Origin: Vanilla planifolia
Taxonomy: Eukaryota > Streptophyta > Magnoliopsida > Asparagales > Orchidaceae
Direction: 5' to 3'
DNA: 64,000 bases
NCBI GenBank assembly: GCA_023846275.1
Contig: JAIUJO010000619.1
Location: 609,001-673,000, forward strand
Shown here: positions 1 to 12,449 of the stretch, piece by piece
Layout of the letters: each line of letters begins with the position of its first letter
How positions within the stretch are numbered: the stretch's first letter is position 1
Notes under the pieces: generated by a model
Told to the model about the DNA's origin: nothing
Seen by the model: only the letters and a program-made list of their open reading frames with translations
Database searches by the model: none
Translations under genes and position numbers: made by a program

Positions 1-743
1 TAGAATAGAATAGAGTAGAATAGAGGAGAGCAGAGTAGAGAAGAGCATAGTAGAGTAGAGTAGGGTAGAGAAGAGCAAAGTAGAGAAGAGTAGAGTAGAG
101 CTAGGCTAGGCTAGGCTTGGCTACAGTCGAGTAGAGTAGAGTAGAGCTAAGTTTTGAAAGACTATGCTCAGTTAGATTAAAGTAGAGTTGAATAGAGTAA
201 AGTATGTTAGAGTAGAGTAGAGCAAAGCAAAGTATAGTAGAGTAGAGCTAAGTTTAGCTAGGTTAGGTTAGGTTAGGCTAGGCTAGTTTAGGTGAGAGAT
301 GCATAGAGTAGAGTATAATAGAGTAGAGTAGAGTGGAGTAGAGTTAGGCTAGGCTAGGCTAGAGTAGAGTAGAGTAGAGTACAGTTGAGTAGAGAAGAGC
401 TGAGCAAAGTAGAGTAGAGTATAACAGAGTAGAGAAGAACAGAGTAGAGTAAAGTAGAGTAGAGCGGAGCAGAGTAGAGAAGAGTGGAGTAGTGAAGAGA
501 AGAGCAGAGTAGAATAGAGTAACATAAAGCTAGCTTAAGATAGGCTAGGATAGAGTAGAATGGAGTAGAGCTAAGTTAGGGTTGGCGAGGTTAAGCTAAG
601 CTAGAGTAGAGTAGAGTAAAGTAGAGCAGAGTAAAGCTAGATTAAGCAAGGCTAAGCTAGGCTAGAGTAACGTAGATAGAGTAGAGTAGAGTAGATTATA
701 GTAGAGTAAAGAAGAGTGGAGTAGGGAAGAATAGTGTAAAGTA

Positions 744-794
744 GAGGAGAGGAGAGGAGAGCAGAGGAGAGTAGAGGGGAGGAGAGGAGAGGAG
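744..794 (+). repeat. Purine-rich GGAGA derivative tract
   Basis: The TAGAG units here have become GGAGA/GGGGA, giving pure-purine runs of 18 nt (744-761) and 22 nt (773-794) with a short break between. The flanks are ordinary TAGAG array. Confidence 0.75.
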
Positions 795-3700
795 TGAAGA
801 AGAGAGTAGAGCAAAGCAAAGTAGAGCAGAGCAGAATAGAGTAAAGAAGTGTAGAATTGAATAGAGCAGTCTAAAGTGGTGCAGAGCAGAGTAGAGTATG
901 GTAGAGGAGAGTAGAGCAGAGTAGAGGGGAGTAGCGCAACACAAAGCAGAATAGAGTACATCTAGTTAGGCTAGGCTAGAGTAGAGTAGAGTAGTGTATA
1001 GTAGAGTTGAGTAGAGTAGAGTATAAAAGAGATAGTTAGGCTAGATTAAGCTAGGCTAAGTCAGATTTGAGTAGAGTAATGTAGAGTATAGTCGAGTAGA
1101 GTAGAGTGGAATAGCGCTAGGTTAGGTTGGCTAAGCTAGGCTAGGCTTGGGTACGCTAAGCTAAGCTAGAATAGAGTAGAGTAGAGTGGAGTGTAGTAGA
1201 GTTGAGTAGAGTAGAGTAGTGTAGAATAATGTATAATAGAATAGAGTAAGGATAGGCTAGGCTAGAGTAGAGTAAAATAGAGTAGGGTAGAGTAAGAATA
1301 GAGCAGAGAAGATTAGAGTAGAGCAGAGTAGAGTGGAGTAGAGCAGAGTAGAGTAGAGCAAAGTAGACCTAGGTTTGGCTAGGCTAAGCTAAGCTTGGCT
1401 AGAGTAGAGTGGAGTAAAGTAGAGTAGAGCTAGGTTAGGCAATGCTATGCTAAGTTAGAGTAAAGTAGAGTTGAATAGAGTAAAGTATATTATAGTAGAG
1501 TACAGTAGAGTAGAGTAGAGCGAAGCAAAGTAGAGCAGAGCAAAGCTAGGTTTGGCAAGGCTAGGTTAGGCTACGCTATGCTAGGCTAGGAGAGAGACGA
1601 GTAGAGTAGAGTAGAGTAGAGTGGAGAAGAGTTAGGTTAGGCTAGAGTATAGTAAAGTAGAATAGAGTATAGTAGAGTAGAGAAGAGTAGAGCAAAGTAA
1701 AGTAGAGTAGAGCAGAGCAGAGTAGAGCAGAGAAAAGTAGATTGAGTAGAGCTGAGCAGAGTAGAGCATAGAAGAGTAGAGAAGAGAAGAGTAGAGAAGA
1801 ATATAGTAGAGTATAGCTAACTTAGGCTAGGCTAGGCTAAAGGAGAGTTCAGTAGAGCTAAGTTAGGTAAGGTTATGCTAAGCAAGGTTACGGTAGAGTA
1901 GAATAGAGTAGAGTAGAATAGAGTAGAGTAGAGTAGAGTAGAGTAGCATAAAGTAGAGCTAAGTTAGGTTAGGCTAGGCTGGAGTGTTGTAAAGTATAGT
2001 AGGGTAGAGTAGAGTAGAGTAGAGTAGAGTAGAATATAGCTAGGTTAGGTTGGGTTAGGCTAGGCTAGGCCAAGCTAAGGTAAGCTAGGCTAGGCTAGAT
2101 TAGAGTAGAGTGGAATGGAGTAGAGTAGAGTAGAGTAGTGTATAGTGGAGTAAAGTAGAATAGAGTAGAATAGAGAACAATAAAGTATAGCTAAGTTAGG
2201 CTAGGCTAGGCTAGGCTAGAGTAGAGTATAGTAGAGTGGACTAGAACAGAGAAGAGTAGAGAAGAGTAGAGCAAAGCAGAGTAGTGTAGAGCATAGTAGA
2301 GTAGTGTTGAGCAGAGTAGAGCAGATGAAAGCAGAGCAAAGCTGGGTAGAGTGTATTATAGCAAAGCCAGGTAAGGCTAGGTTAGGATAGGCTAGGCTAG
2401 AGTAGAATAGAGTAAAGTAGAGTTGAGTTAGGTTGGGTGAGGCTATGCTAGCTTTGTGTGGAGCAGAGTAGAGTCGAGGAGAGTATAGTAGAGCTAGGTT
2501 AGGTTAGGCTAAGGTAAAGTAGGTAAAGCTAGACTAGGCTAAAGTAAAGTAGAGTAGAGTAGAGTAGAGAAGATTAGAGTAAAGTAGAATAAAGTAAAGT
2601 AGAGCTACGTTAGGAAAGCCAAAGCTCAATTATGTTAGATTAGAGTAGAGTAGTATAGAGTGGAGAAGAGTAGGATAGGGCAGAGTAGAGCAAAGCATAG
2701 TAAAGTAGAGTAGAATAGAGTAATGTAGAGTACAACTAAATTAGGCTAGGATCGGTTAGGCTATGTTAGAGCATAATAGAGCAGAGCAGAGTAGAGTAGT
2801 GTAGAGCAGAGCTAAAATGAGCAAAGAAGAGCAGAGCACAGTGGAGTAGAGCTATGTAGAGTAGAGCAAAGTTGAGTAGAGTAGAGCTAGGTTAGGATTA
2901 GCTAGCTAAGCTAGGTCAGAGTAGAGAAGAGCAAAGCAGAGTATAGCAGAGTACAGTAGAGCAGAATACAGTAGAGCATAGCAAAGTAGAGCAGAGCAGA
3001 GATGAGCAGAACATAGTAGAGTAAAGTAGAGCAAAAAAGAGCATAGTAGAATTAGGTTAGCCTAGGCTAGGCTTGGCTTGGCTAGGCTAGGCTAGGCTAG
3101 AGTAGAGTAGAGTAGAGCTAGGTTAGGTTAGGCGAGGCTAGGTTTGAGTAGAGTAGAGTAGAGTAGAGTGGAGTAGAGCAGAGTATTACAGAGTAGAGTA
3201 TAGTAGCATAGAGTAGAGCAAAGTAGAGTACATTATAGTAGAGTTGAGTATAGTAGAGAAGAGCTAGGTTTTGCTTAGCTAGGCTAGGCTTGCATAGAGT
3301 AGAGTATAGTAGAGCAAAATAAAGTAGAGTAGAGTAGAGCTCGGTTAGGCTAACCTAGGCTACAGTTGAGTATAGTAGTTTAGAGCAAAGAAAACTAGGG
3401 TAGAGTAGATTAGAGTAGAGTAGAGTGGAGAAGAGCAGAGCAGAGTTGAGTAGAGCAGAGTTGAGTAGGGTAGAATAGAGCAGAGTAGATTAGAGTGGAG
3501 TAGAGTAGAGCTGGGTTAGGTTTAGCTAGGCATGGCTTAGCTAGACTACCCTAGGTTAGAGTAGAGTAGAGTAAAGTAGAATAGATTTGAGTAGTACAGA
3601 ATAGAGTAGAGTATAGTATAGTAGAGTGGAGTAGAGTATAGTAGTGCTTGATTAGGCTATGCTAGGCTCGACTAGGCTAGGTTCGATTAGAGAAGAGTAG

Positions 3701-5569
3701 AGCAGAGTAGAGCTAGGTTAGACAATCATAGAGTTGAGCTATGTTTGGCTGGGTTAGGCTAGGCTATGTTAGAGTAGAGTAGAGTAGAGTAGAATCGAGT
3801 AGAGTAAAGTAGTGTAGAGCTAGGTTAGGCTAGGCTAGGCTAGGCAAAGCTAAGCTAGGGTAGGCTAGGCTTGGCTTGGCTAGGGTTGAGTATAGTAGAG
3901 TAGAGTAGCATATTATAAAGTGGTGCAGAGTAAAGCTATGTTAGGCTAGGCTTGGCTATGCTAAACAAGACTAGAGTAAAGACGAGTAGAGTAGTGAAGA
4001 GTAGAGTAGAGCAGAGTAGAGAAGAGTAAAGTAATGGAGAGTAGAGCAAAGTAGGGCAGAGCATAGCATAACAAAGCAGAGCAAAGTAGAGTAGAGTAGA
4101 GAAGAGCAGAGCAGAGTAAGGCTGAGCAAAGCAGAGCAGAGTAGAGGAAGGTTAGGCGAGGCTAGGCTAGAGTAGAGTGGAGGTAGGTTTAGCTTGGCTA
4201 GGCTAGGTTAGGTTTGAGTAGAGTAGAGTAGAGTTGAGGTGAGAGTAGAGCTATGTTAGGCTAGGCTAAGGTTGGCAAGGTAAGTTTAGGCTACGTTAAA
4301 GTAAAGTAGAGTAGAGAAGACTAGAGTAGAGTAGAATACAGTAATGTAGAGCTAGGTTAGGCATGGTGAGCCTAGGCAAAGCTAGAGTAGAGTAGAGGAG
4401 AGCAGTGTAGAGTAGAGCAGAGTAGAGCAGAGCAAAGTAGAGCAGAGCTAAGTAGAGTAGTGGAGAGCAAAGCAGAGTAGAGTAGGGTAGAGAAGATTAG
4501 AGTTGAGTAGTGTAGAGTAGAGCAGAACTTGGTTAGGCTAGGCTATGCTAGAGTAGAGTAGAGTAGGGCTAGATCAAGCAAGGCTAGGCTAGGTGAGAGT
4601 AAAGTAGCGATGATTAGAGTAAAGTAAAGTAGAGAAGAGTAGAGTAGAGTAGAGTAGAGTAGAGTAAAGTATAGTAGTGTAGAGTAGAGTAGAGCAAAGC
4701 TAGATTAGGCTAGGTTGGGCTAAGCAAGGCTTGACTATTGTAGAGTACAGCTAGGTTAAGTTTTGTTAAGCTAGGCTAGGTTAGAGTAGAGTAGAGTAGA
4801 GTAGAGTGGAGTAGTGTAGATTAGAGTGGAGAAAAGCTAGGTTAGGCTATGCTAGTCTAGGATAAGTTAGGCTAGGATAGGCTAGGCTTGGATAGGCTAG
4901 GCTAGAGTAGAGTAGAGTAGAGCTGAGTAGAGTAGAGAAGATTAGAGTAGAATAGAGCTAGATTAGGCTTGGCTAAGCTAGGTTAGGCTAGAGTATAATA
5001 GAATAGAGTAGAGCAGTGCAAAATAGAGCAGAGCAGGGAAGAGTAGAGAATAACAAAGTAGAATAGAGGAAAGTAGAGCAAAGAAAAGCAGAGCTAAGTT
5101 AGGCTAGGCTAAAGTAAAATAAAGTAGAGCTAGGTTAGGCTTGGTTAGGCTAGAGTAGAGTAGAGTAGATTAGAACTTGGTTAGGCTAGGCTAAGGTATG
5201 CTTAGCTAGGCTAGGGTAGGCTAGAGTAAAGTAACATAGAGTTGGGTAATGTAGAGAAGAATAGAGTGGAGTAGAGCTCAGTTAGGTTAGGCTAGGCTAG
5301 AGTATGGTGGAGTAGAATTGAGTAAAGTAGAGCAGGACAAAGTAGAGCAATGCAAAGTAGAGCAGAGTAGAGAAGAAAAGTGTAGTGTATAGCAGAGAAG
5401 AGCTCAACAGAGTAGAGAAGAGCAAAGGAGAGTAGAGCAGAGTAGAGCAGAGCCTAGGTGAGGCTAGGCTAGGCTAGGTAAGAGTATAGTAGAGTAGAGT
5501 TGGTTAAGGTAGAGTATAGCAAGGCCAGGTTAGGTTAGGTAAGGTTAGGTTAAGCTAGGCTAGGTTAGG

Positions 5570-8500
5570 CTGCTGTAGAGTAGCACAGAGCTAAGTTAGG
5601 TTTAGCTAGGCTAGAGTAGAATAAAATAGAGTAGAGTGGTTTAGAGTAAAGTAGAGTAGAGTAGAGTAATGCTAGGCTAGGTTTGGTGAGGTTAGGTTAG
5701 GATAGGTTAGGCTAGGTTGGGTTAGGCTAGGCTAAGATAGGCTAGGCTAGGCTAGACTAGGCTAGGCTAGACTAGGCTAGGCTAGGCTAAGATAGAGTCT
5801 AGTCGAGTAGAGTAGAGTAATGTAGAGTTAAGTAAAGTAGAGTATAGTAAAGTTGGCGAAGGCTAGGCTAGCTTAGGGTTGGCGAAGCTAGGCTTGGCTA
5901 GGATTTGCTAGAGTCGGGTAAAGTTGTGTAGTAGAAAGCTGTGATAGGCTTAGCTAGGCTAGAGTAGAGTAAAATAGAGTAGAGTAAGGCTAGGCAAAGC
6001 TAGGTCAGGTTAGGCAAGGCTATGCTAGGCTAGCCTATTATAAAGTAGTATAGAGTAGGGTAGAGTAGAGTATAATATGGCTATGCTAAGTTTGGTTAGG
6101 TTAGACTAAGATAGATTAGGCAAGGCTAAGTTAGGTTAGGATAGAGTAGAGTAGTGTAGAGTGGAATAGAGTTAAGTTAGGCTTAGCTAGGCTAGAGCTG
6201 AATAAAACAAAGTATTGTAGAGTAGAACAGAATAGAGTAAGGTTAGGCTAGGCTGGGCCAAGTTAGGTCAGGCAAGGCTAGGCTAGAGTATAGTAGGGTT
6301 GGATAGAGTAGAGTATAATAAGTTTTGGCTAGGCTAGGCTAGGTTAAGCTAGAGTGGAGCAGTGGAGCATATAGCTAAGTTAGGCTTAGCAAGGTTGGAG
6401 TAGAATAAAATAGAGTAGAGTCCAATAGAGTAAAGTAGAGTGGAGTAGCATAAGGCGATGCTAAGCCAAGCGAGGTTAGGTAAGGAAAGATTATGTTAGG
6501 CTAGACCAAGCTTGGCTATGTTTGGCTAGGTTGGGCAAGGTTAGGCTATGCTAGGCTAGTTAACCAAGAGTAGAGTAGAGTAAAGTAGAGTGAAGTATAG
6601 TAGAGCAGAATAGAGTAGAGTAGAATGTAGTAAGGCTTGGTAAAGCTATACTATTCTAAGTTAGCCTAAAATAGAGTACAATATTATATAGTTAAGTTTG
6701 GCTTAGCTAGACTAGGGTAGAACAAAATAGACTAGAGTATAGTAGAGTAAGGCTACGTTAGGCTAGGCTAGGTGGGGTTAGGTTAGGCTAGGTTACAGTA
6801 GGTTAGGGTAGGGTAGAGTAGAGTAGTGTATAATGTAGTAGAATAGAGTAGAGTAGAGTAGCCAGAGCAGAGTAGAGTAGAGTAGAGAAGAGTAAAACAT
6901 AGTAGAGCAAAGTAGAGTAGAATAGAGTAGAGCATAGTAGAGCAGAGTAGAGTAGAAGTAGAGAGAAGCAGAGTAGAGTAGATCAGAGAGGAGCAGAGTA
7001 GAATAGAACTGAGTAGAGCAATTTTGAGTAGAGCCTAGGTGAGGTTAGGCTAGGCTAGGATAGGCAAGGCGAGCTATGCTAGGCTAGAGTAGAATATAGC
7101 AGATAAGGTAGAGTTGAGTATAGTAAGGATATGCTAGGCTAGGTTAGGCTAGCTAAGTTAGGCTCGACTAGTTTAGGTTAGAGTAGAATAGAGTAGAGTA
7201 GCATAGAGCTAAGTTTTGCTTAGCTAGGCTAGAGTAGAATAAAATAGAGTAGAGTAGAGTAGATTAAAACCGAGGTGAGGTAAGGCTAGGCTAGGCTAAA
7301 GTAGAGTTGATTAGAGTTGGGTAAATTAGATTATAGTATGGCTAGGTTAGGCTAGGCTAGCAAGGTTTGGCTAGAGTAGAGTGGAGTAGAGTAACATAGA
7401 GCTAAGTTAGGCTAGAGTAAAGTAAAATAGGGTAAGCAAGAGAAGAGTAGAGTAGATTAGAGTAAGGCTAGGTGAGGTTTGGCTAGGATAAGTTAGGGTA
7501 GGCTTGGCTAAGCTAGAAGAGACTAGGCTTGGCTAGGCTAGGCTGGGGAAAGCTAGAGTATAGTAGGACAATATTGAGTGAAGTAGCATAGAGTATAGTA
7601 GAGTAGAGTAGAATATGGTTGGGTAAGGTTAGGCTATGTTAGGAAAGACAAGGCTAGGCTAGGCTTGGTTAAGCTTGAGTAAAGTATGGTAGAGTAGAGT
7701 AGTATAAAGCTAGGTTAGCCTTGGCTAGTCTAGAGTAGAATAAAATATAGCGTAGAGTAGATTAGAGTAAGGCTAGGCTAGGCTAGGTGAGGTTAAGTTA
7801 GGCTAAGATAGGTTAGGTTAGGCTAGGCTTGGTTAGGCTAGAGTGGAGCACAGTATAGTAGAGTAGAGTAGAGAAAAGTATAGCAGGGTATTGTAGAGTA
7901 GAGTGGAGTAAAGTATAATAGAGTAGAGAAGAGTAAAGTAGAATAGAGTACAGTAGAGTAGAGTAGAGCAAAATAAAGTAGGATTGAGCAATGTTAGGCT
8001 TAGCTAGGCTAAAGTATAACAAATAGAGTAAAGTAAAGTAGAGTAGCTTAAGGCTAGTTTAGGATAGGCTAGGCTAGGCTAGAGTAGAGTATAGTATGTC
8101 TTGGCTAGGCTAGGCTAGGTTAGGCTAAGCTTAGTTAGGATAGGGTAGAATAGAGTAGAGAAGATAGCATAGAGCTAAGTTAGGATTACCTTTACCAGAG
8201 TAGAATAAAATAGAGAAGAGTATAGTAGAGTAGAGCATGGCTAGGCTAGACTAGGCAAAGTAAGGGTAGGCTAGGCTAGAGTAAAGTAGGGTAGAGTAGA
8301 GTATAGTAAGGCTGGGCTAGGCTAGGCTAGGTTAGGCTAGACTAGGTTAGAATAGGCTATGTTAGGCTAGAGTAGAGTAAAGTGGCATAGAGCTAAGTCA
8401 GTATTAGCTAAGCTAAAGTATAATAAAATAGAGTATAGTATACTAGAGTAGAGTAGAGCAGAGAAAGGCTAGGTTAGGTTAGGCAAGGTTTGGTTTGGAT

Positions 8501-8640
8501 ACATTAGGCTGGGCAAGGCTAGGCGTGGTTAGACTAGGCTAGAGCAGAGTAGAGTAGAGTAGAGTAGAGTAGGATAGGGCTAGGTTAGGCTTATCTAGGC
8601 TAGAGTAGAATAAAATAGAGTAGAGTAGAGTAGAGTAAGA
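5570..8640 (+). repeat. TAGGC-rich sub-array with a roughly 200-bp higher-order signature
   Basis: This part is richer in TAGGC-type units than its surroundings. A recognisable phrase keeps returning: CATAGAGCTAAGTTAGG, then TTAGCTAGGCTAGAG, then GAATAAAATAGAG. Copies or partial copies start near 5585, 5945, 6168, 6368, 7201, 7396, 7710, 8168, 8386 and 8585. Neighbouring copies are often about 195-300 bp apart, which suggests a higher-order repeat built from pentamers. The copies are diverged, so the true unit length needs a self-alignment. The same phrase reappears at 12,740-13,400. Confidence 0.6.
5671..5803 (+). repeat. Long nearly uninterrupted TAGGC/TAGAC run
   Basis: About 130 bp of TAGGC-type units with almost no TAGAG. 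Near 5740-5790 the variant TAGAC recurs every few units (CTAGACTAGG), showing local copying of a marked multimer. It is one of the longest pure TAGGC blocks in the left arm. Confidence 0.75.
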
Positions 8641-9030
8641 CTCAGCTAAGCTATGTGAGGTTAGAGTAGGTTTGAAACTTGTTTATGTTAGGCTAGGTTT
8701 GAGTAGGGTATGTAAGAGTAGAGTAGAGTAGAGCAGAGTATAGTGGAGCATAGGAGAGCAGAGTGGAATAGAGTAGAGTTGAGTAGAGTAAAGTAGAGTA
8801 AAGAAAAGTAGAGAAGAGCATAGTAGGTTAGGCTAGGTTAGGGAAGTTTAGGCTAGAGTAGAGAGGAGAAGAGCTAGGTTAAGCTAAGCTAGGCTAGGCT
8901 ATGTTAGAGTAGAGTAGAGTAGAGTGGAGTATAGTAGAGTGGAGTAGAGTAGAATATAGTAGAGTAGAGTAGAGCTAGGCTTGGCTAGGCAAGAGTAAAG
9001 TTGAGTAGAGTAGAGCTCGATTAGGCTAGG
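7610..9030 (+). repeat. Dispersed segmental duplication within the satellite, copy 1
   Basis: This stretch is collinear with 12,450-13,825. Matching landmarks in order are ATGGTTGGGTAA (7615 and 12457), GGCTAGACTAGGCAA (8244 and 13053), ATGTTAGGCTAGAG (8359 and 13163), CATAGAGCTAAGT (8386 and 13190), GTAAGACTCAGCTA (8635 and 13454) and GCTCGATTAGG versus GCTCAATTAGG (9015 and 13807). The offsets drift between 4792 and 4842, as expected for an old duplication with later indels. Sparse rare words in the right order are hard to explain by chance even in a low-complexity array. Confidence 0.7.
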
Positions 9031-12000
9031 CTAGGATAGGTTAGGCTAGATTATGGTAGAGTATAGTAGAGTAGAGTAGAGTAGAGTATAGTAGAACAGA
9101 GTAGAGTATAGAAGAGCAGAGTAGAGTAGAGAAGAGTAGAGCAGAGAAGAGAAGAGTAGAGTAGAACTTGGTAAGGCTAGGCTAGGCTAGGTTAGAGTAG
9201 AGTTAAGAAGAGTAGAGTAGAGTAAAGTAGTGTAGAGTAAAGCAGAGGAGAGTTGAGCTGAGTAGAGCTAGGTTAGGCAAGGTTTGTTAGGCTAGGCTAG
9301 GCTAGACTAGAGTAGAGGAGCACTTGGTAAGCTAGGCGAGGTTAGGCTTTTTTAGAGTAGAGTAGTGTAGAGTAGAGCAAAGTAGAGTATGTTAGAGTAG
9401 AGTAGAACTAGGTTAGGCTAGGTTAGGCTAGGCTAGCGTAAGCTAACCTATAGTGGAGTAGAGTAGGGTGAAGTAAAAGAGCTAGTTTAGGATAGGCTAT
9501 AGTATAATAGCATAGAGTAGAGTGGAGAAGAGCAAAATAGAGCAAAGTAGAGCAAAGCAAAATAGAGGAGAGTGGAGCAGAGTAGTGAAAAGCAAAGCAG
9601 AGCATAGTAGAGTAGAATAGAGCTACATTAGGTAAGATAAGCTAGGCTAAGCTAGGCTTGGGTAGGCTTGATTAGGCTAGGGTAGACTAGAGAGGTTAGT
9701 ATAAAGAAGAGTAGAGTAGTGTAGAGTAGAGCAGAGTTAAGTAGAGCAGAGAAAAATAGAGTAGAGTAGAGCAAAGCAGAGTAGTATCAAGTCGAGCAAG
9801 AGTACAATGCAATAGAGTTATTCAGAGTAGAGTATAGTGCAATACAACAGAGTAGAGTAGAGTAGAGCAAGGTTAGGCTAGGCTTGTAAAGATTAGGTTA
9901 GAGTTGAGTAGAATAGTGTAAAGTAGAGGAGAGTAAAATAGAGTAGTGTAGAGTAGAGGGAAGGAGAGCAAAGTGGAGTAGAATGGAGTAAAGTAGAGCA
10001 AAATAGAGTATAATAGAGTAGAGTAGAGTAGAGCAAGGTTAGGCTAAGTTCGGCAAGAGCAGAGCAGAGTAAAGCAATGTTAGGCTAAACTAGGCTAAAC
10101 AAGATTATAGTAGAGTAGAGTAAAATAAAGTAGAGTAGAGTATAGTTGAGTTGAGTAGAGTAGAGTAGAGCATAGTAGAGCAGAGTAAAGTAGAGTAGAG
10201 CAAGGTTAGGGTAGGCTAGGCTAGGCTAAGCAAGGTTAGACTAGAGTAGAGTAAAGCAAGGTAGGCTGGGCTAGGTTAGGCTAGGTTAGAGTAAGGTAGA
10301 GTAAAGTAGAGTATAGGGCTAGAGTAGAGCATAGTAGAGTAGAGTAGAGTAGAGCGAGGTTAAGTTATGTTAGGCAAGGTTAGAGTACAATTGAGTAGAG
10401 TAGAGAAGAGTAGAGTAAAGTAGAATAGAGCAAAGAAGAGTAGAGTAGAGCAGAGCAGAGTGGGGCAAAATAGAGCATTATTGTAAAAAGTAAAGTAAAG
10501 CATAGAATAATAGAGCACAGCTAGGTTAGGCTATGCTAAAGTAGAGTAGAGTAGGGTAAAGTAAAGTACTGTAGAGTAGAGTATAGGAGAGTAGAGTAAA
10601 GTTAGGTTAGGTTAGGCTAGGCTAGAGTTGAGTAGAGTATAGTAGAGTAAAGTAAAGTAGGGCTCAATTAGGTTAGGCTAGGCTAGGTTAGAGTAGGGTA
10701 AAGTAGAGTTGAGTAGAGTAGAGAAGAGTAAAGTAGAGCAGAGTAGAGCAGAGCAGAGCAGAGAAGATCAAAGAAGAGTAGAGTTGAGTAGAATAGAGTA
10801 GAACATAGAAGAGTAATGCATAGTATAGTAGAGTTGAGCAGAGCAGAGTAGAGTAGAGCTAGGTTAGGCTAAGTTAGGCTATGCTAGGCTAGGCTAAGCT
10901 AAGTTAGAGTGGAGAAGAGTAGAGTAGAGTTGAGTATAGTAGAGTATTGTAGAGTAGAGTAGAGTAGAGTATAGTATATTAGAGCAGAGTAGAGTAGAGC
11001 TAGGTTGATCTAGGCTAGGTGAGGCTAGGCTTTGTCAGTCAAGGTTAGGCTATGCTAGACTAGATTAGATTAGAGTAGAGTAGGGCTACATTAGGCTAGG
11101 CTAGGCTAGGCTAAAGTAGAGTAGAGTAGAGTAGTGTAAAGCAGAGCAGAGTAGAGTAGAGAAGAGTAGTGAATAGTAGAGCAAAGCAGAGCAAACTAGA
11201 GCAAAATAAAGCATGACATAGTAGAGCAGAGCAGAGTAGAGTAGAGCAGAGCAGAGCAGAGAAGAGCAGAGCTAAGTTAGACTAGGCTAGGCTAACCTAT
11301 GCTATGCTAGGGAAGTCGAGGTAAGAGTCAAGTATAGTAGAGTATAATATACTAGAGTAGACCTAGGTCAGACATGGCTAGGCTAAGCTAAGCTAGGTTA
11401 GAGTTGAGTAGCATATAATAGAGTAAAGAAAAGTAGAGCATAGTAGAGTAGAGTAAGATAGAGCTAGGTTAGGCTAGGCTAGGTTAGAATAGGCTAGGCT
11501 AGGCGAGAGTAGAGTAGAGTAGAGCAGAGTAGAGTAGAGTAGAGTAGAGCTAGGTTAGGCTAGGCAAGGCTAGAGTATAATAGAGAAAAATAGAGTAGAG
11601 TAGAGCAGAGTAGAGGAGAGTATAGTAGAGTAGGGCAGAGAAAAGCAGCGAAGAGTAGAGCTGAGTAGAGCAAAGCAGAGTAGAGTTCAGTTAGGTTAGG
11701 CAGGCTAGAGTAGAGTAGAGTCGAGGAGAGTAAAGTAGAGTAGAGTAAGGCTAGGTTAGGCTTGGCTAAGTTAAGCTAGGTTAGAGTAGAGTAGAGTAGA
11801 ATAAAGTATAACTAGGATAGGTTAGGCTTTGCTATGCTAGGTTAGGCTAGGCTAGAGTTTAGTAGAGTATAATAGAGTATAGTATGGTAGAGCCTAACGG
11901 AGTAGAGCAGAGAAGAGTAGAGCAAAACAGAGTAGAGCAGAGTAGAGAAGAGCAGAGAAGAGTAGAGTAGAGTGGAGCATATCATAGTAGAGTAGAGTAT

Positions 12001-12449
12001 AATAGAGTAGAGAAAAATAGAGTAGAGTAGATTAGAGTAGAGTAGAGTAGAGAAGAGCAGAGTAAGGTTAGGCTAGACTAGAGTAGGGTAAAGTATAGTA
12101 GAGTAGAGTAGAGTTGAGTAGAGTAGAGGAGAGGAGAGTAGAGTAGAATAGAGTAGAGCAGAGTAGAGTAGAATGAAGTAGAGCAAAGGAAAGCATAATA
12201 GAGTAGAGAAAAGTAGAGCAGAGCAGTCAAAGTTAGGCTAGGCTAAGCTAGTTTAAGTAAGGCTAGGTTAGAGTAGAGTAGAGTAGAGTAGGGCTAGGCT
12301 AAGCTAGGTGATGTTTGGTTAGGAGAAGTTAGGCTAGGTAAGGCTCAGCTAGGCTAGATGAGGGTAGGCTACGCTAGGCTAGGCTAAACAAAGCTAGAGT
12401 AGAGTAAATTAAAGTAAAGTAGAGTATAGTAGAGTAGAATAGAGTAGAG